From NCBI GenBank assembly GCA_024402535.1, contig JAKSTN010000013.1, positions 1 to 64,000 on the forward strand: a DNA stretch of 64,000 nucleotides, given 5' to 3'. Shown here piece by piece: positions 42,574 to 50,498 of this stretch; position 1 is the stretch's first letter; every line of letters begins with the position of its first letter. The DNA comes from Treponema sp. (lineage in GTDB: Bacteria; Spirochaetota; Spirochaetia; Treponematales; Treponemataceae). Position numbers and translations under genes: made by a program. The notes under the pieces were generated by a model, which made no database searches, was not told where the DNA came from, and was given only the letters and a program-made list of their open reading frames with translations.

Positions 42574-43275
42574 ATGTTAGATTTTGAAAAAATTCGGGCT
42601 GATTTTGAAGCAGCCCACAAAGATGAAATTCTTCCTCCTATGTCTATAACGACAGAAATTCCGGCTGAAAATAAGCTGGTCATTTTAATTGATATTGTCG
42701 GGTTTTCAAAAGGGACTACAAAGGAACAGGTATATAAGATTTATTGTTTTGAACATTATGTAATTAAAAATGTTCTTTCAAATTTTTTTAATTTCAAAAA
42801 TCGAATCAGAATTAATCAGTTCATTTCAACTGGAGACGGCTGTTATATTGTAGCAGATGAATGCGATCCAAAAACGGCTTTAGATTTCCTTGTTGCTTTG
42901 ATCAGCGGGTTTCAGTACATAGAAAAAGATGATCCTAATCCATGGGCTTTAAGAGCTTCGGCATTGTTTGGTGAATGTGTCCCGATTTTAGATTTAGCAA
43001 AACATAAAAATTATATCGGCGAAGGGATGAACGAAGCTGCAAGAGTATTAAGTTATGGTCAGGCAGCATTGGAAAAAAAATTCCTTGAAGATAATCCTGA
43101 AGCAGAAATTATAGATGCAAAACTTTTTTCCCGGAACAGTCTTTATACTGATGAAAGCCTTTCTGAAGAACTGAAAGATTATGTGTCTTCTGAAAATAAA
43201 ATTTTTCATTTTGATAATATTTCAGATAAACACGGGAAGACCCGGAATGTAACAGTTCTTCAGGGATTAAAATAG
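42574..43275 (+). CDS. Stand-alone class III nucleotidyl-cyclase-like protein
   Basis: The 233-residue product has the motifs of the adenylyl/guanylyl cyclase fold: LVILIDIVGFSKG with metal Asp40, FISTGDGCYIVAD with Asp88, and YIGEGMNEAARVLSYG with N153 and R157 matching the conserved N-x3-R. It has no sensor or membrane part, unlike most bacterial members. Substrate-selecting residues cannot be assigned, so it might make cAMP or cGMP or be a degenerate binder. TATATT (42562-42567) ends 6 nt before the ATG and there is no ribosome site. It follows the HD-GYP gene and may act in the same signalling. Confidence 0.7.
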   Translation: MLDFEKIRADFEAAHKDEILPPMSITTEIPAENKLVILIDIVGFSKGTTKEQVYKIYCFEHYVIKNVLSNFFNFKNRIRINQFISTGDGCYIVADECDPKTALDFLVALISGFQYIEKDDPNPWALRASALFGECVPILDLAKHKNYIGEGMNEAARVLSYGQAALEKKFLEDNPEAEIIDAKLFSRNSLYTDESLSEELKDYVSSENKIFHFDNISDKHGKTRNVTVLQGLK

Positions 43276-43280
43276 AACTT

Positions 43281-44684
43281 CTATTTGAGCTTCTTAAAGA
43301 ACCAGAAAATGTAAGGAATTGCTGCAAGTGTACTTAATGCATCAGCAATTGTCTGAGTCAGTTCAACCCCTAAGATTCCGATAAGCGGTGGCAGAATAAG
43401 GATTACTGGAATAAAGAAAACTCCCTGGCGGTTACATGAAAGGAATGTTGCAGCCTTTACGTGACCTGTACTCTGCATGAGCATGTTTGTAGTGATGATG
43501 ATTGAATGGAACGGCATAAGGCAGAGCTGATAGCGCAGTGCAATTGTTCCAACTTTTACAACAGCAGGATCGTTTCTGATGCCCTGCACAATTTCTTTTG
43601 CAAAGATAGCAATAAAGCCCGAGAAAATTCCAAGCATAATAAAGCTGGATACAATAGTGAAAGCAAATGCCTTTTTTACACGGTCGTAGCGTTTGGCTCC
43701 GTAGTTGTATCCGCAGACAGGACTGAAACCCTGACCGATACCAATCATGACAGAAGCTATGAGCATAACTACACGGGTTACAATGGCCATGCCCGCGATA
43801 GCGGCGTCATTTCCGTAAGTACCGGCGGCGCGGTTCAGAAGAATTGTGGCGAAACTTGAAAGTCCCTGGCGGCACAAAGAAGGAAAACCTGTACATACAA
43901 TTGTCCACAAAATGGCGCCAGACAAAGCACTAGCTTTATCTGAATCTTTGCCGCCTTCCAGAACTTTTACGCTTCTGTAGGCAAGGCTTAAGCGCAAAGA
44001 ACAGATTGCCTTTTTGAAAACAAAGAATGAAAGCAGAATGCAGAAACTTATAATCTGGCAGATTACAGTTGCAATAGCAGCACCACGGATTCCAAGACCG
44101 AAAGTGAAGATGAAAAGAGGATCCAGGAAGATATTCAGAATGCCGCCGAAGCTTAAAGCAATCATACTGAAGTTAGCTTTTCCTTCAGAGCGCAGAACAT
44201 TGTTCATAACAAAGCTGGCACACATAAAAGGTGCACCCAGGAAAATGACTGCGCCGTACTGAATGGCAAATGGAAGAATTGTTTCCGAAGCACCAACAAT
44301 GCGCATTATGCCAGAAGAAAAAAGTGTACAGACAACTGCAATACAAAGTCCCACAAAAATGGCAGTAAAGAAAGCAGTTGAGGCAATAACGCTTGCTTCT
44401 TTGTCTTTACGTTCACCCAGCCTGCGGGAAATAAGGCTTGCGCTTCCCATACCAAGTGTGAACCCGCAGGCCTGAATTATGCTCATAACTGGAAACATAA
44501 TGCCTACAGCGGCACTGGCTTCTGTACCAAGCTTTGAAACAAAGTAGGTGTCAGCCATATTGTAAATGCCTGTAATCAGCATGGAAATAATTGTTGGAAC
44601 GGCCAGAGTGGAAATGAGTTTCCAAACCGGTGTGTTAATCATTTTATTAAATTGTTTTGCTTCTCTAGATTCTTTTTCTGCCAT
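43281..44684 (-). CDS. MATE-family efflux transporter
   Basis: From the ATG at 44684 the product has 467 residues and about 12 membrane helices. It shows the same family pattern as the pump at 31317-32684 (ADTYFVSKLG, SLISRRLGERKD, GIGQGFSPVCGYNYGAK) but is clearly divergent from it. A longer frame starts at a TTG and passes through TATAAT (44692-44697), which ends 7 nt before the chosen ATG. No Shine-Dalgarno is seen. It converges with the cyclase-like gene (5 nt between stops). Substrate unknown. Confidence 0.9.
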   Translation of the reverse strand: MAEKESREAKQFNKMINTPVWKLISTLAVPTIISMLITGIYNMADTYFVSKLGTEASAAVGIMFPVMSIIQACGFTLGMGSASLISRRLGERKDKEASVIASTAFFTAIFVGLCIAVVCTLFSSGIMRIVGASETILPFAIQYGAVIFLGAPFMCASFVMNNVLRSEGKANFSMIALSFGGILNIFLDPLFIFTFGLGIRGAAIATVICQIISFCILLSFFVFKKAICSLRLSLAYRSVKVLEGGKDSDKASALSGAILWTIVCTGFPSLCRQGLSSFATILLNRAAGTYGNDAAIAGMAIVTRVVMLIASVMIGIGQGFSPVCGYNYGAKRYDRVKKAFAFTIVSSFIMLGIFSGFIAIFAKEIVQGIRNDPAVVKVGTIALRYQLCLMPFHSIIITTNMLMQSTGHVKAATFLSCNRQGVFFIPVILILPPLIGILGVELTQTIADALSTLAAIPYIFWFFKKLK

Positions 44685-44718
44685 AAATAAAATTATAAAC
44701 GGTTTTCCTATAAACAAA

Positions 44719-44746
44719 AAGGAGAACCCCGTGCGAAGTTCTCCTT
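44719..44746 (-). terminator. Terminator of the GH27 gene
   Basis: AAGGAGAAC and GTTCTCCTT form a perfect 9-bp stem with a 10-nt loop. On the minus strand TTTTTGTTT follows directly. The hairpin lies about 25 nt after the GH27 stop and just before the MATE promoter; A+T runs on both sides could let it act in both directions. Confidence 0.75.
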
Positions 44747-44770
44747 AAATTTTTGTTATACTGAATCAGC

Positions 44771-46174
44771 TTATTTTACCAGATAAACCACACAGGAATG
44801 TCCCTGGATTTTTGTGGAGCTGATAACCGGTACGGTTTCGGTGGCCGAGCTTGCCGGTGAAACTGAACGGGTAGCTGTTGTTGACCAGGCAGTAGAAATG
44901 CTGTTTTTCAGCGTTTTGTCTGTACAATCGCAGTGATTCCACAGGTCTCTGACGCTTTTTGCAACACATTTGTCGCAGCCAAAAATGTCTTTTACCGGCG
45001 TACAGATTTCTCTTTCCTCATCACTTATATTGAACTGTGCCACATAATAGCCGCCGTCTTTACATTTTGCTTTCCAGACAATTTCTTTGTCGTCCCGGCA
45101 AACAAGTTCTGCCTGCTGGCCGTTTTTTTCCATAGCCAGAATTTCATCGTTTGTAATAAGGTTCAGGTTATCTTTGTTAATCTGTGGCAGGTCTGTTCCA
45201 ATCATCAGTGGGGACCTGAAAATGCTCCATAAAGAAATCATAGTGCGGGTTTCTTCCAGAGTGAATTTGCAGTCCCAGGCGCCATGTCCCCAGCCGTAGC
45301 CAAGTTTTCCCATAGGAAGCATATCGCAGTCAGGCCAGTTACCGTCGCCGGTGTGACTCTGCCATACTTCGCAGCGTTCAAACATTGCTTTGAGCAGTTT
45401 CCAGTCATCCCAGAAATCATCAGTAATGCGCCACATGTTTGCATATTTTTTGTAGTGCCAGGCTTTTTCAATTACTGCGGGACCTGGGCTTAAAGAAAGC
45501 ACCATATTGCGACCGCTTGCTTCAATGGCGCGGGCAATCATTTCCACTTCTTTTTCTGCAGAGTAAGGATTTGCAGGGTACATGTTTGTGTTACAGATGT
45601 CATCAACTTTTACAAAGTCAACGCCCCATTCTGCGTAAAGTTCAAAAACAGAATCCCAGTAATCCTGTGCATATTTTCTGTTTGGGTCTACACCGTACAT
45701 GTCCGGATTCCATTTGCTGGATGAATAAGGATTTGCAATCATGTCGGCAGTTACTTTGGCGCCGTCGTGAGTTTTAATAGGCAGATGATTGTGTGCTGCG
45801 ATACGTGGAATACCACGCATAATGTGAATTCCGAATTTAAGTCCTAAAGAATGAATATAATCTGCCAGAGGCTTAAAGCCTGCACCATTTGCCGATGAAG
45901 GGAAACGGTTAGGAGCTGGAATCTGGCGGGCGTATTCGTCCATGCAGAAGTGACTGAAAGGAATGTACTGAATCCATTCGTCATTACGTTTTCCTGCGTC
46001 AGGGTCAGACCACTGGATATCAATTACCACATATTCCCAACCGTGCTGTTTCAGATTTTTTGCCATATAGTCGGCATTTGAACGAACCTGTTCTTCATTG
46101 ACCATTGTGTTGTAATAGTCATAACTGTTCCAGCCCATAGGTGGATAAGGTGCCACATTATTTTTGTTGTACAT
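44771..46174 (-). CDS. GH27 alpha-galactosidase-type enzyme
   Basis: The 467-residue product has family 27 motifs: PPMGWNSYDYY at the N-terminus, WEYVVIDIQW, GVDFVKVDDICN with the nucleophile Asp, and WRITDDFWDDW with the acid/base Asp. There is no signal peptide, so cytoplasmic action on imported galactosides is expected. The C-terminal beta domain ends with a Ser/Thr-rich stretch (SVSPASSATETVPVISST) before HSCVVYLVK, which is unlike the usual compact end. AGGAGA lies about 8 nt before the start. Members cleave alpha-1,6-galactose from galactomannan or raffinose sugars; N-acetylgalactosaminidase activity is the alternative. Confidence 0.91.
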   Translation of the reverse strand: MYNKNNVAPYPPMGWNSYDYYNTMVNEEQVRSNADYMAKNLKQHGWEYVVIDIQWSDPDAGKRNDEWIQYIPFSHFCMDEYARQIPAPNRFPSSANGAGFKPLADYIHSLGLKFGIHIMRGIPRIAAHNHLPIKTHDGAKVTADMIANPYSSSKWNPDMYGVDPNRKYAQDYWDSVFELYAEWGVDFVKVDDICNTNMYPANPYSAEKEVEMIARAIEASGRNMVLSLSPGPAVIEKAWHYKKYANMWRITDDFWDDWKLLKAMFERCEVWQSHTGDGNWPDCDMLPMGKLGYGWGHGAWDCKFTLEETRTMISLWSIFRSPLMIGTDLPQINKDNLNLITNDEILAMEKNGQQAELVCRDDKEIVWKAKCKDGGYYVAQFNISDEEREICTPVKDIFGCDKCVAKSVRDLWNHCDCTDKTLKNSISTAWSTTATRSVSPASSATETVPVISSTKIQGHSCVVYLVK

Positions 46175-46199
46175 ATGAAATCTCCTGTCGAAAAAAAAA

Positions 46200-46230
46200 C
46201 CGACAAGATAACTTTAAGTTGTCTCGCCGG
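46200..46230 (-). terminator. Terminator of the chemoreceptor gene
   Basis: On the minus strand CCGGCGAGACAAC pairs with GTTATCTTGTCGG around loop TTAAA, and a run of nine T follows. It lies about 40 nt after the receptor stop and before the GH27 start. Confidence 0.8.
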
Positions 46231-46270
46231 CTTTTTCAACTGTATTTTTTTCAGTCTGTTAGTTTGTTAA

Positions 46271-48406
46271 TTATGCATCCGAAAGTTCTTCAGGCGGTAT
46301 TTCTTCAAGAGGAACTGGTTCATTTGATGTATCTGTCTCTGAGGTTTCATTTTTTTCTGTAATGAATCTTGCAACCAGAGCATGAAGAATATTGATGTTG
46401 TCCTGAGTTTCGTTAGCCATATCCGAAATGTGCTGTGCAGAACTGTTGATTTCTTTTGCTCCGATTGCCATTTCGTCCATACTTCCGTTAACCGTAGAAA
46501 CTGCCTGATTCAATTCAGCCATAGAAGACTGAATGTGAACAGAATCCTGTTCCAGGTTTGAAGCTGTTGCTTTTACAATGTTCGAGTTTGCAGTCATTGT
46601 CTGAAGGCTTTCAAGAACCTGTTTAGAAGCGCTTGCCTGTTCATCCATTGCATTGGAAATAATACGGACAATTTCATTTGTTTTTCCAATTCTGGCCTGA
46701 ACGTTATCGAATGCAACTCTTGATTTATCAGAAGAATCAACGACGGCTTCGATTGTTGCAGAAATGCGCTGAAGTTCCTGACCGATGGCGGCAGACTGAT
46801 CTGAAGTGTTTTCGGCAAGTTTACGGATTTCATCAGCAACAACCGAGAATCCTTTTCCCGCTTCGCCGGCGTGAGCTGCCTCGATAGCAGCATTCATAGC
46901 CAACAGGTTTGTCTGTTCAGCAACGTTTGCAATTGTGTTATTTGCATCAAGCAGAATTTTTGACTGTTCAACCATTCTGCTGATTTTTTCATTTACTTCA
47001 TTCTGGCAGGCAAGACCTTCGCCTGAAACTTTTTCAAGTTCCCCGAATTCATGAGCCATTTTTCCCACATTATCTGTAACAGAATTAATGTTTCCAACCA
47101 TTTCTTCAATGGCACAGGAAGAATCAGAAATGCTGTCTGCTTCCTGAGTAATAAGAGAATCCAGTTCATGAATTTTCAAAATATTTTCATTTATAAGATT
47201 GATTACCTGTTCAAAAGTATGTGACTGAGATTCAGTCTGGTGGCGGACACCTTCGATATTTGCCATAATCTGAGCAATTGAACTGGCACTTTCCTGGGCA
47301 CTTGAATGAAGTTCTTGTCCGATAATGTTCAGATCATTCTCAGATTTTTTCAGATCGGAAATCATGATTCTTTGAGATTCGATAAACTGATTGAAATAAT
47401 GGACAAGATCTCCAACTTCATTTTTTGCGTGTGTATGAATGCGGATAGTCAGATCGCCTTCACCTTCTGAAAGATGTTTTGTGAAGCTAACGGTTTTGAT
47501 GATAGGTTTTGCAAGACTTGTTCCAAGAATGAAACTTGTGAGGGCAAAAACCAGAATACAGAAAATTGTACTCATGAAGAACATATTGATAGTACGGTTA
47601 ATAATTGGTTTTTCAATTTCTGCCTTCGAAATACAAGATATAACCATCCAGTTTGTCTGAGCGTTTATACGGGAGGTCATAAGGTTATCTATACCGTTGA
47701 TTTTACAGGAATCGCGGTTGCGGTCTGTAATAACCTGAGAGAATTGCTGGCCAATCAGATCCTTGTTTGTTGCAATGATGATTTCATTCTTCTGAGTATC
47801 AACAACAAAATGCTGAAGAGTGTCATAGCCATTGTCGTAATTCATTAATTCAGAAAGGCTTTCAACGGAAAGATCTATACCAAGGATACCCTTTTTCTGT
47901 CCGTAAACCAGAACTGGGGCAGTTGCAGTCATGATAACTTTCCCAGTGATTGCATCAACATATGGATGGCAGTATTGAACTGTGTCATTTGAAGTAAAAG
48001 CGTTGATGTACCAGCTGCGGGATGTACAGTCAAAATCAGGTGGCAGAGAATTGTCATTTAAAATCAACTTACCGTTAGGATATCCACAATACATCAGAAG
48101 GAAGTCTTGAGTGGAATTCTGCTGTGTTTTTAAAAGATTAAGAACTATTTCTTCAGCAGCTTCATTATCCACAGCCAAAGGCATATATCTGTTGGCTGCC
48201 AGACCTTTTAAAATTTCACCGGCAATACTGAATTTTTGTGAGGCGTTTGCTTCAATTGCAGTGTTGAAGGTTTCAAGATCACTTGAGGTTTTGGTAATAG
48301 CTGCCTCTTTATAGTTGTTTGCCCAATAAAGATTTAACAGGTTCAAAATAAGAACAGCCACAATAACTGAGACATAAAAAATGCTTCTGCGTATAGTTTG
48401 CTTCAT
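46271..48406 (-). CDS. Methyl-accepting chemotaxis protein with Cache sensor
   Basis: The 711-residue product has a first membrane helix (about 9-28), a double-Cache ligand domain (about 40-265, with TSRSWYINAF and GKVIMTATAPV), a second membrane helix (about 272-294), a HAMP region and a long coiled-coil signalling domain. The tip EQTNLLAMNAAIEAAHAGEA is the conserved CheA/CheW contact. The tail is acidic (EEIPPEELSDA), without a CheR-docking pentapeptide. TATAAT (48414-48419) with TTGCTA upstream ends 7 nt before the ATG and no ribosome site is present. Ligand unknown; amino acids or organic acids are typical for the sensor type. Confidence 0.94.
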   Translation of the reverse strand: MKQTIRRSIFYVSVIVAVLILNLLNLYWANNYKEAAITKTSSDLETFNTAIEANASQKFSIAGEILKGLAANRYMPLAVDNEAAEEIVLNLLKTQQNSTQDFLLMYCGYPNGKLILNDNSLPPDFDCTSRSWYINAFTSNDTVQYCHPYVDAITGKVIMTATAPVLVYGQKKGILGIDLSVESLSELMNYDNGYDTLQHFVVDTQKNEIIIATNKDLIGQQFSQVITDRNRDSCKINGIDNLMTSRINAQTNWMVISCISKAEIEKPIINRTINMFFMSTIFCILVFALTSFILGTSLAKPIIKTVSFTKHLSEGEGDLTIRIHTHAKNEVGDLVHYFNQFIESQRIMISDLKKSENDLNIIGQELHSSAQESASSIAQIMANIEGVRHQTESQSHTFEQVINLINENILKIHELDSLITQEADSISDSSCAIEEMVGNINSVTDNVGKMAHEFGELEKVSGEGLACQNEVNEKISRMVEQSKILLDANNTIANVAEQTNLLAMNAAIEAAHAGEAGKGFSVVADEIRKLAENTSDQSAAIGQELQRISATIEAVVDSSDKSRVAFDNVQARIGKTNEIVRIISNAMDEQASASKQVLESLQTMTANSNIVKATASNLEQDSVHIQSSMAELNQAVSTVNGSMDEMAIGAKEINSSAQHISDMANETQDNINILHALVARFITEKNETSETDTSNEPVPLEEIPPEELSDA

Positions 48407-48413
48407 GATATCA

Positions 48414-48441
48414 ATTATATAGTAGAAAAAAGATTTAGCAA
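48414..48441 (-). promoter_or_regulatory. Leaderless promoter of the chemoreceptor gene
   Basis: TTGCTA (48436-48441), 16 bp, then TATAAT (48414-48419), then 7 nt to the ATG. Confidence 0.65.
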
Positions 48442-48495
48442 TGATAATTTGGATAAAATGGAGATTTTAACAAATTTTTTAAATTCAGATTTCAG

Positions 48496-50433
48496 TTATC
48501 GGGCAGCATGTTTTGTTCTTTTTTCCATGTATTGTTCTGAATCTGCTTCGGAAAGCAAATCCTGAAGAATAAAATTTTCCTGATTGAATTCGCTGGCACC
48601 AAGACTTATGGAAAGAGTATATGGCTTATTTGTTTTTTTGTTCCACTCATCACAAAGTTTTTTTATGTCATTTTTTTTGCTGGCAAGTGCAGAAATAGTC
48701 ATGCCAGGACAGACCATTGCAAATTCATCTCCGCCCATACGGCCAAGAATATCGCTGGTACGGAAAACTTTGGAAAGAATTTCTGCTTCGGCCTTAATGG
48801 CTTCATCTCCGGCATCGTGGCCATAGGTATCATTTATTTTTTTAAGACCATCCATATCACCAAAAATAACAAGGCCGTATTTTTTCATTTGAATTGAAAG
48901 ATTAATTGCTTGCTGCCCGAAGAAAAGGAAACCGCGGCGATTATAAACGTTTGTAAGTTCATCGGTTTTTGAAGCTGTATTTAATTCTGAATTATTCTGC
49001 TGAAGAAGTTTGTTTTCCTGCTCCAGTTTTATCTGATTTTCCAGAGACTTAGTAAAATCATAAGAACGGGCAATAGCATTTGAAACAATTTTCATGTAAA
49101 CGCTGTAAAAAGAAGGGATGCGATCACCGGGACGGTACATCATGTATCCGTATTGGTTTTCGCCGAAGAAAATGGAATTTACGATATAGTCATTTTGATG
49201 AGTATCCAGAATTCCTTCTGGCAGTATAGAATTATTCGGATCAAAAACAATATTCAGGTTCAGAGCTGTATAGTTGTGTGTGTGGTCGTAAGCCATTACA
49301 AGTTCTGCTTCGTGGGGAAGTGTAAAAAGTTCGCCTTTTCCTGTTAAAACAGGTGTTTTGTAAAGACAAAGTGCATAAGATTTAACATTTATCTCTTCAA
49401 ATATACGGTTCATCAGTGTATACATTTCAGCAAGTGTATGAGATGACTGTATTTTGTCCAGAAGTGAAAAATAACTCACATTGTAATTTGCATTATCAAA
49501 ATATTTCTTCGTTTCTGTCTGTAAACCGCCTACCATTTCTGATGTATTCAGATCATGGCTTGTACACCCGCAACTTTCGCGGAAAACAGGACGGACAGGA
49601 ACTTTTATAATGTGTTCGGAAGTTTTTCCTGAAATAATATTATATGCAGCTTTTGCAGCTTCGTACCCCTGTGCATAAACATCCTGATTAATTGTTGTAA
49701 GTGGTACCACTTCTTTAGAGGCTCGAGAACAGTCATCAAAACCAGCAACGGCAACATCCTGTGGAATTTTAAGACCAAGTTCCTGAAGGACGAGAACAGC
49801 TCCAAAGGCAGAAAAGTCATTGGCACAAAAGAGAGCATCAAATTTCACATCTTCTTTTGTATGAAGTTTTTTCTGCATTTCTAAAATTGTTCCGTGCTGG
49901 CTGAAATTGGAATGGAAAAGACAGTCTTCATCAACTTCCATATGGTTTTCGGCAAGGACTGTTTTATAGGCTTCAAAGCGTTCACGGCCTTCATCAGAGT
50001 TGGTTTGATTTGCAGTAACCATCCCGATTTTTTTGCATCCATGTTCATTAATAAGGTGATTTATAATTGAACGGATTCCTGAAAGGCAGTCAGCCTGAGT
50101 TGAATATGAATTATTAAAAGGAAGGTCAACGGAAACTGAAATGACAGGACAGTGGAAATAAGGCTGCATTAAAGAGACAACCTGATTTATTTTCATGTCG
50201 CTGCAGAAAGTGCCTGAAATAAGGATGATTGCTTCAAATGATTTTGCCTGAGAAAGAGAAATTGCGGACCAATATTGATATTCATAGTCAGAAGCATTTC
50301 CTTCCGGAGTACGTACTTCAAGAACTGAAAGGCGAACAGGTTTATCAGAAAAAAAATCTCTTATTCCGCGAATTATTTCGTCACAGTAGTCATTCCCAAC
50401 AAATTGCGTAATGACAGCAATATCATGAACCAT
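48496..50433 (-). CDS. Soluble sugar-binding-like sensor diguanylate cyclase, copy A
   Basis: The 645-residue product has no signal peptide or membrane helix. Residues 1-290 form a type I periplasmic-binding fold like the effector domain of LacI regulators (HGCKKIGMVTANQTNSDEGR, FCANDFSAFGAVLVLQELG, VAGFDDCSRASKEVVPL) but without a DNA-binding head. A middle region of about 180 residues with a Cys-rich start (RESCGCTSH) and a coiled coil connect to a GGDEF domain (TDELTNVYNRRG, GDMDGLKKINDTYGHDAGD, RMGGDEFAMV). The signature is intact, so it should make cyclic di-GMP in response to a cytoplasmic ligand, probably a sugar. It is a close paralogue of the next gene. Its promoter predicts a leaderless message. 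Confidence 0.87.
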   Translation of the reverse strand: MVHDIAVITQFVGNDYCDEIIRGIRDFFSDKPVRLSVLEVRTPEGNASDYEYQYWSAISLSQAKSFEAIILISGTFCSDMKINQVVSLMQPYFHCPVISVSVDLPFNNSYSTQADCLSGIRSIINHLINEHGCKKIGMVTANQTNSDEGRERFEAYKTVLAENHMEVDEDCLFHSNFSQHGTILEMQKKLHTKEDVKFDALFCANDFSAFGAVLVLQELGLKIPQDVAVAGFDDCSRASKEVVPLTTINQDVYAQGYEAAKAAYNIISGKTSEHIIKVPVRPVFRESCGCTSHDLNTSEMVGGLQTETKKYFDNANYNVSYFSLLDKIQSSHTLAEMYTLMNRIFEEINVKSYALCLYKTPVLTGKGELFTLPHEAELVMAYDHTHNYTALNLNIVFDPNNSILPEGILDTHQNDYIVNSIFFGENQYGYMMYRPGDRIPSFYSVYMKIVSNAIARSYDFTKSLENQIKLEQENKLLQQNNSELNTASKTDELTNVYNRRGFLFFGQQAINLSIQMKKYGLVIFGDMDGLKKINDTYGHDAGDEAIKAEAEILSKVFRTSDILGRMGGDEFAMVCPGMTISALASKKNDIKKLCDEWNKKTNKPYTLSISLGASEFNQENFILQDLLSEADSEQYMEKRTKHAAR

Positions 50434-50440
50434 ACAATCG

Positions 50441-50469
50441 ATTATAAATGAGAACTAGAAATATGGCAA
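50441..50469 (-). promoter_or_regulatory. Leaderless promoter of sensor cyclase A
   Basis: TTGCCA (50464-50469), 17 bp, TATAAT (50441-50446), 7 nt to the ATG. It is close to the sigma-70 consensus and is not preceded by a terminator from copy B, so read-through is also possible. Confidence 0.7.
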
Positions 50470-50498
50470 ATATTTCTAAAATCTCCATATAAAAAAAT

